Shown: positions 35,426-47,334, numbered from the stretch's first letter. The stretch: DNA of 64,000 bases from Heterocephalus glaber (GCF_000247695.1 NW_004624748.1:4626842-4690841), one strand, 5' to 3'. Notes: generated by a model not told the origin, from the letters alone. A program made the numbers and translations.

Positions 35426-36829
35426 CCTCTTGCTTTTTCATAGTTAATTCTTCCCAAATTAGGAATGATCTGCCAGTAGATATTTGGGTGTTTAGTTAAC
35501 TTGTATTCCTTTATAATTTTCCTGAAATGTCTGCTGCTACTCATTATTTTAAGTAGTTTTCTAAAATAAACTGCTTGCTGCTAGATAATAACACCTTCCT
35601 CATTTTAAACAACTGAAAACCCTAAGATGTTGCATTAGAATAAGATTTTGACATTAAGATTCTAAATGCAACGCGTGACACAGTACCAACAATGAGTTTT
35701 AGGTAGATAATGGTTCAGTAGAATTTATCTGAAGACCTGTCAAGTGAAGCATGAGAATGGCTGATGAAATTTTCTCATAGCTTCGTCCTCAATGTAAACC
35801 TATATAATTATTAGCCATTGAGAGGCTTAAAGTAGCTGAGAATTCCTTTGTTTGATTTGTTGTCTTTATTTCCTGTCTTATATTACAGTTTTTTATATGA
35901 AATTGTGCTGCTTTAAATTTTCATTTACTCATGCATACAATGCATAATTTTGATATTTAATCATTTAAAATTGATTTTCTTTCATATATAAGGAACACAC
36001 ATTTTTTGGAAATGTGTGATACACGGTAGATGCAAATATATTTTAATTAATATTGAATGACTTAATTCATTTACCATAGTGATTTTAAAGGTAAGTCAGA
36101 ATTTTAAATTCTGTTCTCAACAATCTTAATCTTATAGCAGTCTTTTCAGTGTTTACTTGTAATATGCAATATTTTTATATTTAATTTCGCACAGCTGAAA
36201 AGATAATTCTCATAGAGATAGTAAAACTTTATTTCAAATAATTACTTTCTATTACTTTGCTCTCATTTTTTAAGTATCAGACAGTGAAACTTATTCTCTT
36301 CAGTAATGTGTGTTCAGCTATTCATTCATCTAACAAGTCACTTTGTTCAAAGGCACTTGACTCTATTACAAAGCTCTCCAGTGTCATCAAGATACATATT
36401 TTTAATACAAAAGCTGAACACATGTAAGAAGTTAAACCTTTCCACTGGTTTACAAAGACATGAAAATAAGGATAAAGGCTATACTGCAGTATTAAAAAGT
36501 CAGATTTGTAAATATTATGCTAAAGAAATATTTAAGTAGCTTAGTAGTTTCCAAGGGAATGACAATGTAAACAGAAGCTTAAACTGTTTCTGTCCCAGAG
36601 AATTTGTGATCATGTTTAAATACTTGAAAATGTGTCCTGTTGCCAGTTATAAGGCCCTGAACAAGCAAATTATCTTTCTCTAAGCTTGAAATTTTCCAGT
36701 GAGAAGTTGAACATGTCTCTGTCACATTAACCAATTTTTATAGCTATAGAAGAGATTCAGCCTCCAAAGCATCCATATTTTGCAAATACTTAGTATACTG
36801 ACCTATTACTTATAAAAGCAAAGGGGAGG
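35426..36829. other. Non-coding interval, nothing recognised
   Basis: AT-rich and without SINEs; no gene seen. The 77-aa frame at 36306-36539 has no recognisable motif. Confidence 0.35.
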
Positions 36830-36914
36830 GTCAGGGATTTAGCTCAGTGGTGCTTTTGCCTGCCTCGGAAGCACAAGGTCCTGAGTTTCATCCCCAGTAC
36901 AAAAAAAAAAAAAA
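36830..36914 (+). repeat. ID SINE with target-site duplication
   Basis: The body is cagggatttagctcagtggt ... gagtttcatccccagtac plus a 14-A tail. The flanking repeat is aaaagcaaaggg. Confidence 0.9.
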
Positions 36915-37424
36915 GCAAAGGGAAAAAGTTAAATAATCCTGTACGTGGAAAATTTAATATCACCTAGAATTCTGGAAAGTTTATGTTTAACTTGGGTAGT
37001 ATAAAAATCTTGCATTTATTTTTCTTACCCTTTGTCATGAAGACCTGTTCGTATGACCATGCTTTATCAACAAAAAGGAAAACTACCCCCACTGGAACTT
37101 GGTAGCACCATAAATGAAAAAGTTAAAGAAAGAAACTTTTTAAAGTTTTGTCAGACAAAATATTCAGTTGAATTAATGGGGAAATGTGGTATAGTGAATG
37201 ATTTAATTAACTGGGTTACAATAAATGTTCAAGCTTTGACTATTTAAAATTGCATTTTAGTATAGTTTCTTAAACAGTATACTGAATATTAAATGTCTCA
37301 GGTAAAGAGTTTATCAAAGCTTAGGAAGTATTATGTAATACACTGTAGTTACAGAAGTGCTAAGAATTATACAGAATGTGTTTTAAGCCCTTTAACCTCA
37401 GACATACTTGATTAAATTTCTCTC

Positions 37425-37595
37425 CTTTCCATCATTTACTCCTTCCATCTCCCTCCCCCCACTGACCTCTCCCTCCCTCCCCTTTTTCTCTGTCCCTCTC
37501 CTTTTTATTTTTCTTTTTGGTTCTGGCAAGGATCAAACTCAGGGCCTTACGCATGCTAGTCAAGTGCTGTACCACTGAGCTACAATCCCAGCCCA
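37425..37595 (-). repeat. Pyrimidine tract and old ID-like SINE
   Basis: A CT-rich tract (37425-37515, ctccctccccccactgacct and similar) is followed by a reverse tRNA-type SINE (gcaaggatcaaactcagggc ... ctgagctacaatcccagccc). Confidence 0.65.
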
Positions 37596-37877
37596 CATTT
37601 TTTTCATAAAATAAGTAGAATACAAATACCTAATTCAGTTTAAGGATTCAATTTAAGAATTCCAGTCTTCTGTAAGCGAAATTTCACCTGATTCCAAACT
37701 GAACAAAAGTATATTGTGTTCACAATTCACTACTCACTTGAAAGATGTATAGTGGATTCAAATTACAAACCTTTTCAGTTATAACCTATTGGTTGCAAGC
37801 AAGGACATGTACTTAAGAGTTTCTTCTATTGCCAGAAATTGAATCAGAGGGGATTGGGTTTTCAAGCATGAATGGCT

Positions 37878-38032
37878 CAAAAGCCAGGCATGGTGGCCCA
37901 TACCTATAATTGCAGCACTCGGGAGGGTGCAGCAGGAAGATCATGAGTTTGAGGCCAGTCTGGGCTACATATGGAGTTCAAGGCCAGACTGCCCTACATA
38001 GTGAGATCTTGTCCCCAAAAAACAAACAAAAA
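37878..38032 (+). repeat. B1 SINE with internal duplication
   Basis: The head is gccaggcatggtggcccata. The ttgaggccagtctgggctac and ttcaaggccagactgcccta blocks are duplicated, with an A/C-rich tail. Confidence 0.88.
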
Positions 38033-38184
38033 CTTACGGGTTTTTTTCATGACTGTTTTATTTGTAAACTATTCAGCACAGGTTTTCATATACATACTTT
38101 TTTAAAATGATAATTTGAGATGATACTTTGAGGTTTCAAAATTTGTGAGAATATAGTCTGGCATCATCAGAAAGTTGTTAAAAG

Positions 38185-38272
38185 GGCCGGGGATTTTAGC
38201 TCAGTGGTTTGGGCGCCTGCCACGCAAGCGCAAGGTCCTGAGTTCGATCCCCGGTACCAAAAAAAGAAAAAA
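38185..38272 (+). repeat. ID SINE
   Basis: Close to consensus (gccacgcaagcgcaaggtcc, gagttcgatccccggtacc). The flanks share a ttgttaaaag/ggtgttaaag imperfect repeat. Confidence 0.88.
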
Positions 38273-39465
38273 GGTGTTAAAGTACTGCTTTAAAATGCTT
38301 TATCAGTTTTCTGTATGTATTTTTCAAATGAAATAACCTTTATTATTAAGGGTATATTCTATGTCCAGTACTTCACTGTAGTCTATAAAAGATGGTCCCT
38401 GACAGCAATGAACTTTTAGTCTAGGTGAAAATATACTAAAATCTAAGAAACAGCTAGAGAATGATGGTATATAAATTCTGCTTGCTACCTAGAAGTATGG
38501 TAGAAGCTCAAAGGAAATGTGGGCTTAGAATCATTCAGAGAAGACTTCTTAGAGGAGGCAGAAGATGAGCTGGGCCTAAAAGATTGGTAAGATTAGACGA
38601 AATGAAAGAATGATAGACTTTCACATACATAGAACAACATGAACCAAGGCATGATCAAGTAGGAAAAAGTTACGTAGATAAGCTAGATGGAAGCTTGAAG
38701 GAAGAGACTATTAGTGAACAAATAGAAGAATGAATAACCATGTTGAGATTGTTTTCTTTTGTATAAGGTGCCCTCATTTCTAATCAAAGAAAGGAGTATT
38801 CAGATTTCTCGCTGTTCTTCTGAAGAGCCAAAGTGTTATGCTTTGAAGAAAAAGAATAGCTTGTAAGAAATAATTGGAAGAAAAAAAAAACCAAATCATT
38901 GTAAAGGAACCTAGATTTAAATAAGATAGTTTACCCTAAATGGTTAGGAACTCTGTGCTCTTAGCAAATTCTATGAGAACTCTTGAGAGGAAAGCATACT
39001 GTGTAGTCAAACTTCTATTCAGAGTTTTTGTTTTTGCTATCATTACCACTATGGAAATCACTGAACTAATACTATAATAGTTGTTAAGCCAAAGAGAAAT
39101 AATTTTTTTCTAAATCTCATTGATTTTATTCAAACCTTCATTCAAGTTACTTCTAAAATATGCTTTCCTTCATCCTTGTTTAAATCTTTTTATGGTATCT
39201 GCCCCCTACATTAAATTTTCCCAGTTCACTTTTCCTCCTCAGCCAAATACACTGTTTCTCCCTTTTGTGCTTCCATACCTAACTTAGAACAATTAACTAC
39301 CTCCTGCCTTATGGGAAGAGGCTATCTTATTCTTTACTGTATACTCTATAAACCTTGCATACTGTCTTAAACATAGCAGGTGGTAGATAAATGACCACTG
39401 ATTCTGAATATTAACAGTAATGCCTTTATAGTAAAATAGTATATATTATAGAAAGGCTGAATACA
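38273..39465. other. Non-coding interval, nothing recognised
   Basis: No SINE, RNA gene or coding frame was recognised. Confidence 0.35.
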
Positions 39466-39505
39466 CCTAGATAAGTATAAAAAGGCCTAGATAAGTATAA
39501 AAAGA
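39466..39505 (+). repeat. 20-bp tandem duplication
   Basis: Two adjacent 20-bp units (cctagataagtataaaaagg and cctagataagtataaaaaga), 19 of 20 identical. Each includes a TATAAAAA-like string. Confidence 0.9.
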
Positions 39506-39600
39506 CCCAGATTCTCTTTTGTTTATGTAGGAGTTCATCTTTTAATACATCACTTACCAGGGTTCCTCTCATTCTGTAATACCTGTTAATAGTTAAACCA

Positions 39601-39750
39601 CAGCTGGGTGTGGTGGCACAGCCCATAATCCCAGCACTCAGGAAGCTGAGGCAGGAGGATCACCGTTTGTTTGCAGTCAGCCTGGGTTACACTGAGTTGA
39701 AGGCCAGCCTGGAATACAAAGTGAGACCCTGTCTCAAAAAAAAAAAAATT
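39601..39750 (+). repeat. B1 SINE with internal duplication
   Basis: The head is agctgggtgtggtggcacag. The cagcctgggttacactgagt and ggccagcctggaatacaaag blocks are duplicated; the end is ccctgtctc plus A-run. Confidence 0.9.
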
Positions 39751-40205
39751 CAAGCTCCAAGTGTTAGGTACCTTAAGTTGTCCTCTTTTAAACCAAAGCC
39801 AGGAAAGTACAGGTGAGGGTATGAATAGTTAGTACTGCTCTGTTACATTTAATATTCCTTCTGTTTTTGCAGTAGTCGGGATTGAACTCAGGTCCTTTGT
39901 ACTTGAGTATGGGATATGATTTTTAAAATATGGTGAATGCTTATTTTTTTAAACTTTACTACTGTGAAAGACACATTGCCATTAATCCTGCTCTAAATTC
40001 TTCTCATTTTAAGTATAGTTACCACTCTTGCTACTTTTCAAAGCAGTTCTGGAAGTCCTCTTTCCTTGGTGTCTTTAGTTGCATTGTTATGGCTGCCTCA
40101 GTGTCCTGAATCAATTAAAAATGTTTACCTTTCATGATCATTTTTACTTTGGGGAACAACCAGAAGTTGAATGGGGCCAGACCCAGTTAATAATGTGGTT
40201 GAAGG

Positions 40206-40291
40206 GGTCGGGGATTTAGCTTAGTGGTGTCGCCGCCTGCCTTGCAAGCACAAGATCCTGAGTTCAATCCCTGGTACCAAAAATAATAATA
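40206..40291 (+). repeat. ID SINE
   Basis: The body is tcggggatttagcttagtgg ... gagttcaatccctggtacc, with an AAT-repeat tail. Confidence 0.88.
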
Positions 40292-40737
40292 ATTGGATGA
40301 GGACACCCATAATTTTTTTATGAGCCTACCTTTCTGTTAGATGGCACACTACAGCTACATTCATCATATTTTTGATCATACCTCATAAAGATAAGAAAAA
40401 AGACTTCCAGAACTGCTTTAGAAAATGACAAGAACTAGATAACAAAAAAAACAGGGAGATAAGTATTTTGCAAGAAGATCCGGGAAGACCAAAAGATGTA
40501 CATACAAATACTTAAGATGTATTATATGCATGCACTGACTCCCTATGATTGTAATCCTGTTCTGCAGACATACTAATAAAATAAATAATGTTAACAAGCA
40601 AAAAGGAGGCAAGAACAATGGGATAATTTGAAGCAATGGGGATTATTTTGAGAATGGCAATGCATTCTTTATTAATTTTGTAAATTTAAACATTCACTAT
40701 GTATCTCAATCAGCCCCTTTATATCCTCAGCCCTTTT

Positions 40738-40842
40738 GTTTTTAAGTCTCTCGAGTTGTCCAGGCTGGGCCCAAATTTGGGATCCCTCTGCTTAAGACTC
40801 CCAGGTATCTGGGATTATAGGTGTGTACCACCACATGTGGCT
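40738..40842 (-). repeat. B1-type SINE, diverged
   Basis: Reverse B1 (gttgtccaggctgggcccaa ... tctgggattataggtgtgta). Confidence 0.65.
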
Positions 40843-40984
40843 TGGTATCCTTTTTAGAGGATCATTAGTGATCTAACTGATCATTTCTAAACTTTCCAAC
40901 AAAGTATGAAGTACTACAAATATATTGTATCTGTTGGCCTTTATTTGTATGTCTCTGAGGATGCAGGAGATGGTAATAGCATGA

Positions 40985-41215
40985 AAAGACCATATATTAA
41001 AAAATAGGGAATAAGAGACGGGTGGGGAAAGGATTTAAAGAAAAGAGTTAAAAGGAAAAAAATGGAAATAGTTTATGCAAATAGGGAGGGAAGAAGGGTT
41101 GGAGGGAGGGGATGGGAAGGGGACAAAAAATTAAGATGTGTTATGTACATGTGTAAATTCTCCATGATGAATGTGATCATTATGTACTATAAATATGTAC
41201 TAATTAAAAAATGTT
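40985..41215 (+). mobile_element. L1 3' end
   Basis: A purine/G-rich 3' UTR (41080-41125, with at least five runs of three or more G) leads to the L1 terminus (gatgaatgtgatcattatgt, then tgtactaattaaaaaa). Confidence 0.7.
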
Positions 41216-41219
41216 AAGC

Positions 41220-41325
41220 CAAAATAAAAATGTCCCGAAGTCTTATATATATGGGAGGTGATTGGATCATGGGGATGCTATGTTCATCAGTGGATCAATC
41301 CATTGATGAGTTCAGCCGCTGAACA
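41220..41325 (-). mobile_element. Fragment of an old dispersed repeat
   Basis: The blocks ggaggtgattggatcatggg and gatcaatccattgatgagtt are familiar from an abundant mammalian repeat, but I cannot name the family with confidence. Confidence 0.35.
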
Positions 41326-41344
41326 TGCAAAAAAAATTTTTTTT

Positions 41345-41537
41345 TTACCAAGTGTGGTGGCACCTACATGCCTGTAAGCTCAGCACTCTGACAGACTGAG
41401 TCAGGAAAACCGCAAGTTTGAGTCCAGCCTGAGAAATTAGCAACTTAGTGAGACTCTGTCTCAAAATAATACAGGGATGGGGATGTAGGTCAGTATGAAG
41501 GCTCTGGGTTCAATCCTCAGTAAAATAAATAAATTTT
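41345..41537 (+). repeat. B1-dID dimeric SINE
   Basis: A B1 half (ccaagtgtggtggcacctac ... gagactctgtctcaaaataa) is followed by an ID half (gggatggggatgtaggtcag ... gttcaatcctcagtaaaa). Confidence 0.8.
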
Positions 41538-41984
41538 TATGATCAAATACTTCTGGCTCAAAATATAGATATACCTACAATCCCAGCTACTTGGTTGGCC
41601 ACAACATGATTACAAATTTGAGGCCAGATTGAACAACTTGGCAGTTCAACCCCCAGAACTGCCAGGGGGAGGGAATGGAGTTTAAATACCTGCTACAGTT
41701 CTGGGTGACTCTAAAATTAATGGAATGTTTCTGAATGCTTCTGCTTACTGGAGCCACCTTTTTGAATGAAATACTTATACACTTTTTTGGGCCATTTTAT
41801 AAGCTCAAATCAAATCTTTCTTAAATCTAAGAAGGCAAGAAAAATTGTGGATCAAATATGTAACATTTGTTTAGTTGTTGAGTGCTAAGGCATACATTTT
41901 ATTTATAATGAGATAATTTGAGCTTTTACATAAATGATATCCTGGTGTGTATACACATTTTTACATGTATGATACATTTTACAT

Positions 41985-42060
41985 GTATGAGCTGAACCCA
42001 GATCTTGCCCTGGGCATTCTGTGAAAATGCTTTACCTCTAAGCTATACCCCCATCCCTTA
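41985..42060 (-). repeat. Old ID-like SINE
   Basis: Reverse tRNA-type remnant (gagctgaacccagatcttgc ... taagctatacccccatccc). Confidence 0.5.
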
Positions 42061-42596
42061 ATTGTATTTTGTGAAGTTTGTTGCTGCTGTTGGTTTTGGT
42101 TTGGTTTCCAGAGTAGTTGACATATTTGTTATATTAAATGTTTAGCCGAGAGTCAAGAACTCAGCCAGCAATTAAATAATTATTCCTATGGCAAAGTAGT
42201 TCCCTTTCCACCTTGATTTGCTTTATGACCTGTTTTCCAGGTATGAATTTTGACACCATAGCTGCCTCCACCACAGTCACCAACAAAAAAATAAAAAGGT
42301 GAAGACTGACTAAACCAGTTCTTTAGACCATGTGGAGAAGGACTGAGAGTGGAAGCAGAAACTAACCTTGTATAGAGCAGAGTGCCTTACAACAGCTCAC
42401 CTTAGGACAGTAAGTACCACATGAGATGATCTCCTCAGCACAAAACTGTAAGTATCTCCGGGGACTCACAGGGGAATTGGACAGTGGTTTCTGTTGTCAA
42501 TAAAACTGTCATCATTTTATAATTTGTGGCTTGCATGCCTACAGACTAAGACACATTGAGCTGTCAAATAATACACTTTACTGATTGTAAGAATTT
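42061..42596. other. Non-coding interval with exon-like elements
   Basis: Contains a ttttccag at about 42233-42240 and an aataaa at about 42500. These could mark a 3' exon of a + strand transcript, but no product or homology is visible. Confidence 0.25.
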
Positions 42597-42608
42597 AAGC
42601 CAACATAG

Positions 42609-42702
42609 GGCCGGGGTTTTAGCTCAGTGGTTCTGGCGCCTGCCTTGCAAGCTCAAGGTCCCGAGTTAGATCCCCGGTACCAAAAAAAAAAAAAAAGAAA
42701 GA
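42609..42702 (+). repeat. ID SINE with target-site duplication
   Basis: The body is gccggggttttagctcagtg ... gagttagatccccggtacc. The repeat aagccaacatag lies at 42597-42608 and 42703-42714. An 11-C run follows at 42719-42729. Confidence 0.92.
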
Positions 42703-42729
42703 AAGCCAACATAGAACGCCCCCCCCCCC

Positions 42730-44232
42730 AAGTAACATGGAATCTGGGCCATAAAAACTGAGGCAAAGGTTACATGAAATTTGGATAACTAGGTTAGAAC
42801 TAAGTTATTGGGCCTTTGCCTGGAAAACCAATTAGAGGACTGACCAAATAGGGAGACATCATAACCTGTTGCAATGGAATAATTTTGGAAATTAAATGTG
42901 GTAATGCTATATGTAGAAATTTTTAAAAAGTAAAGTCCAGTAGCAAAGAAGCTGGGCATATGACTATCCTAGTAAGTGAAGAAAACTTCAACAGAATAGT
43001 GGCAAAAGAATGGAGTGAAAGAATAAATTTAACATATATCAAAATGAGGGAAAACTGAAACATCATGATGGTTTGGATAAAGTGGTATTAAAAATAGATT
43101 TTCTATACTAAAAAAACAGTGGTGATATCACTGAAAGAAAAAGGGTAGTGAAAATAACCCATCGAAAGACATTGCAGCTCATTCTTGTAATACAACATTT
43201 AAACTTATATTCAGGCATTCAATTTGAAATGCATTGATTAAAGATTACTGGTCATACGGAACTTGAATTCTATGTAAAAGTCTAGCTGAAGAGGTATACT
43301 TGGCCGTTATTCACATAAAGCCCATAACAGTAGACAAGCTAACTGAAGCTCTTTATTAAGAACAATACATCTTTTTCTTTAAAAAATGTAAGCACATATT
43401 TATGTAAATAATTTTATTAGTTTAATATATTTTTCCAAAATTGAATTAAAACTCCTTTTTTTCCTTAGAGTGTCATCAAAAGCTTGTGCCTATAAAAAAA
43501 TCTCTATACTTATATCAGTTATGAGGGTCAATGAGTCAAATGTGTTAATACTCATGAACTTTATCTTCTGTTTTAATAAAACAAAGATCTTTCCTAGTAG
43601 TAGACTGAGGGAATGAAATTGAGAACTTAAAGTCAAATAATTCAGTCAGTTAAAACTTTATAAAGTGGACATGGCTTTAATAATAATTAAAGTAATTGAA
43701 TTGGGGGAAGTGTGCTGGTCTCCAGTTCCAAGAAACAGTATAGCACAAAGATCTGGCAGAAGAGCTGTAATAATAAACAGAAATTTGAAAACAGGAAGAC
43801 TAGTTTTCCAAGAGTGCAACTGTGGCATTTTAAAAGAGATTTAACAAGAAATTCCAGAAGATGGCCAAAAATAGGTTTAGATAATTGCGATTCCTTATTT
43901 GAATACTTGTTTTTGATGGAGAAACACACTTTAGGGGAAGTGAAGGTTCTAAGGTCTGAAAATTTTTCTCAACATAAATCAAGTTTGCGTCAGAAGAAAA
44001 CTAGTAGCCAAAAAACCAAGTAGGAATTCAGCATTGCTTAAATTGTAGGAGTTTAGAAAGTGACCAGAGCAACAAATTTTAAAAATGAATTGAAAGCGGA
44101 TATCTTGGTTTACTGTTAGATAGAATTCCTATTTATAAAGCCAAAGTATCTTGCTCTGTTTATCCAGTTATTATTTGCCATGAAAAATAGCGTCCCATCA
44201 TTACTCTACATCTTTGATTTTTAATGATTTGT
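42730..44232. other. Non-coding interval with an unassigned 103-aa open frame
   Basis: No repeat was recognised. The + strand frame at 43712-44023 is the longest non-repeat open frame outside TRIM13. It is basic and rich in Lys, Ser and Gln, with no motif I know and a competing 80-aa antisense frame. I regard it as probably chance. Confidence 0.3.
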
Positions 44233-44247
44233 AAAGAAACCAAAAAT

Positions 44248-44386
44248 ACTGCCAAATGTGGTGGTGCACACCTGTGTTCCCAGCACTTGGGAGCCTGAAC
44301 CAGGAGGATCGCCACAAGTTTGAGGCCAGCGTGGGCTACATAGTGAGTTCAAGGCCAGCCTGAACTGTCTCAAAAAACAAAAAAGA
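44248..44386 (+). repeat. B1 SINE with target-site duplication
   Basis: B1 (aatgtggtggtgcacacctg ... ttcaaggccagcctgaactg). The flanking repeat aaagaaaccaaaaat starts near 44233 and 44387. Confidence 0.9.
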
Positions 44387-45212
44387 AAGAAACCAAAAAT
44401 GTTAATCCGTACTTCCAAAATAACCCTTAAAAACTTTAGTAATATGTCCTCTGGATCTATGAAGATGTTTGGGTATTTTGATCCTTTAACTACTTGATTA
44501 ATACAAGTTTGGTGAACCTACAACCTCAAGTTGGATTAACCAGAACTGGAAATCATTTCCACTTTTTTTGTCCGAGTTACATCTGACTTGCATGCCCGGT
44601 GTGCTAACTTCTATATTTTCATGACTCTTAAATTATGGAGGTAAGTGAAGTTTTAATATCAATTATAGCCATGAGACACTCATTCTGAACTTGTATTCTC
44701 TCTCAATGTTTTTAATTACTAAGCATTTTTGTAGTGCTATGTTTTTATTAACAAATTATGTATATTCCAGTATGGCTGAGCTGTCTTACTGTGCTTAAAT
44801 GTATAATTTTGTGTAACTTCCAGTGAGTTAGGGTTCCTGTATACATCTATATTTTCATCTCATTTTGGTATGAAATTATCCAAGTAAATTTGTAATAGAA
44901 AACACCATGAGATTTTCTTCTGTAGTCTGTTACTTGAGTCAGCTCGTCCAGACGATTATATAAATATTTTTACTCATCTTTGAATCTACCATAATTCTTG
45001 TTTTTCCAAGTATCTGTTCACCAAGACTATAGCTTTCCAAACATTTCAGGTCAGTCCATGAACCATTAGGTACCAAGCACTGGGGGGGAAGGGCGGAGGG
45101 GGGACACGGACTATAAAGCACTACTTAATTTTCATCTTAAAAGAACTCATGGAACCTGAGACATTACAATCAAATTTCTTTGGAATCTTTTTGTTATTGC
45201 TGCTGTTGTTGT

Positions 45213-45283
45213 CATTGTTCTGGGAATTGAACCCAGAACCTTGCTCATGCTTTGCAAATACTCTGTTGCTGAGTTACATTACA
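45213..45283 (-). repeat. Old ID-like SINE
   Basis: Reverse tRNA-type remnant (tctgggaattgaacccagaa ... ttgctgagttacatt). Confidence 0.55.
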
Positions 45284-45657
45284 TAAACGGTAAATCATGT
45301 CTACTTGGGAACCTAATGACAATTATGTTCTTTACAGAAGTGTTGAGAAATTATGAAGAGTAACAAAGTACAAAGTTTGTATTTGATATGTTTTACACAG
45401 CCAATATGGTGAAAAGCTGTTTGTCTTAATGATTTCTGGATTTGAGTTATTGGTATGAAATCTGAAGGTGCAGGAGACTACCCACCTAAAGGCCCTGTAC
45501 AGTTAGACAAGTCTTAGTACATTTTAGTTTTAGTAGCCAAGTCCCATTTATTTTGCTCCATGTTTAGTTCCTTTTTGATTCTGTGCTATGCCTAATGCTT
45601 ATTTCCTATTTGTACCCATGTAAGGTTTTAGCTTTTTGTCCATTAAAACACTTTTGT

Positions 45658-45772
45658 GAGCCAGGCATGGTGGTTTATAATTCCAGCACTCAGGAAACAG
45701 ACAGGATCACAAGTTAGAGGCCAGTCTGGACTACATAGTAAAACGCTATCTCAAAAACAAAATAAAACAACT
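45658..45772 (+). repeat. B1 SINE
   Basis: The head is gagccaggcatggtggttta, the middle aattccagcactcaggaaac, the end gctatctcaaaaacaaaat. Confidence 0.82.
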
Positions 45773-45909
45773 GACCCAAAAGATTTTGTGTTCTATCTCA
45801 CAGTTTAGATAAATACTGTGTATTAAACCATTTTAGATGACGAGTACTTTAAGAAATTTGAACATAATTTTTCATCTTTAATAGTCCCAATGGTAGGCCT
45901 AGTATTTCT

Positions 45910-46001
45910 TTTTTTTTTTTTTTTTTGGTACCGGGGATCGAACTCAGGACCTTGAGCTTGCGAGGCAGGTGGCGGAACCACTGAGCTAAAACCCCGGCCC
46001 T
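45910..46001 (-). repeat. ID SINE with long T-run
   Basis: Reverse ID (gtaccggggatcgaactcag ... ctgagctaaaaccccggccc). The flanks share gtatttctt. Confidence 0.9.
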
Positions 46002-46389
46002 GTATTTCTTGAAATATAATTCTATAACAAAATTGGTGGGTAGTTGTGATTTTTTACTACTTAATACCCCAGAAATCCATTTATCTTTAATAATATATTT
46101 TCATCTCTTCTCTGTATTTGTTGAGTTTTTTGTTTTAAAACACCAAGTTTAATGCTATATTGCTCTCTCCTGTGGGTGATCTGGCCCCAGGAAGATAATA
46201 TAATTTCCTAAATTTATTCTTCAGAATTTCCTTAGTAGCTTCTGAGTTGCTGAATTTGCCACTACAGCCAACTTCCTCTACACATAGTAACTTTAAAATG
46301 TTCTTAGCAAATCTTTATTACCCTAGCATAGTCTTTGGTGATGTATATCTCTAGTGATATGACTATTTCTATTATTTGATGCCACAACC

Positions 46390-46790
46390 TGTACAGCATA
46401 GGGTTGGAAGCTGGGGAGAGTGGTGGGAGATGAAGAAAAAACGACAAAGAGACCAAGATTATTGTTGAAGTTTGGGACCAAGTAGAACCATAGGTTGTCG
46501 GGAGCTAATGGTTGCCTGGAGTACCACACGCTCTTTTATTTATAGTGGAAGCCAAACAGCAAGAGAAGGTGGGGCAAATAGTGCTACGTGGCCTATGTGC
46601 CCTATGTGGAAAGTAGGGTGATTGTTTCGTGATGGGGGCATGCGCAGGAAGGGGGCAGGAGAAGATGCAGTGTAACTGTTTCCTGGGACTGTGCATTCAG
46701 GGTCTACAATATGGAGGGGTCTCTAATCTATGGAGGAGAAAGGGAGCAGGGAAGAGATGAAGTACCATCTTCAGGCTCAGCCCACGGCAA
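46390..46790 (-). mobile_element. Solo-LTR-like retroviral sequence
   Basis: On the - strand the block has the order expected of a retroviral LTR: a long GC-richer U3-like part (46560-46790), then a TATA-like ctataaataaaagagc (about 46530-46545) that also offers an AATAAA, then a U5-like pyrimidine-rich part ending near tgctgtaca (about 46392). It is richer in CpG and GC than its surroundings. No gag, pol or env remains are seen on either side, and the exact TG...CA ends and target duplication were not found. It is an inactive fossil. Confidence 0.4.
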
Positions 46791-46884
46791 TTTTAGAGAA
46801 TCAGTACAAAGGCAAAGCAAAGCAGAAGTTTATTAGATGTAAATGGTATGCAAGGAAAGTTAGAAATAGATTGATTCCCTAAAC

Positions 46885-46955
46885 CAGTGGTGGCCAACCT
46901 ATGGTATGCATGCTGTTTGATATCACTGAAAGCTCTAAAAGGTTTGCCATCCCTG
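46885..46955. mobile_element. 71-bp hAT-type mini transposon (MITE)
   Basis: Terminal inverted repeats: cagtggtggccaacct at the left and, read on the other strand, cagggatggcaaacct at the right (13 of 16 identical). CAG-starting ends are typical of hAT elements. The flanking 8-mers (ccctaaac and ttttaaac) agree at 5 of 8 positions, as expected of an old 8-bp target duplication with C-to-T changes. Confidence 0.6.
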
Positions 46956-47100
46956 TTTTAAACCATATATCTCACACTGGTTTCCCCCAAACATTATATA
47001 CTACTTCAAGCTCCTGATTTCAGGTGTATTTTAAACACAGCCTGAATTTGTTCCAACTTTACCACTATAATTGTGACTTACATATTCAAGAGTGAAATTT

Positions 47101-47233
47101 ATTTTATTTTTTATTTTATTTTATTTAATTTATTTATTTATTTATATATTTATTTATTTGGTACCGGGGATTGAACTTGGGTCCTTGCGCTTGCGCAGCA
47201 GGCGGTGAAACCACTGAGCTAAATCCCTGGCCC
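47101..47233 (-). repeat. ID SINE with (TTTA)n-expanded tail and target-site duplication
   Basis: The reverse ID ends in ctgagctaaatccctggccc. Its tail has expanded to about 58 nt of TTTA-type repeats. The repeat tcaagagtgaaattt lies at 47086-47100 and 47234-47248. Confidence 0.93.
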
Positions 47234-47334
47234 TCAAGAGTGAAATTTTGCACTAGATCTCCTTTTCAGAAAATCTTTCTATGAAGAACTTCCAATCCCT
47301 TATAAATTACTAAATTTCAAAAATGCCAAACTAA

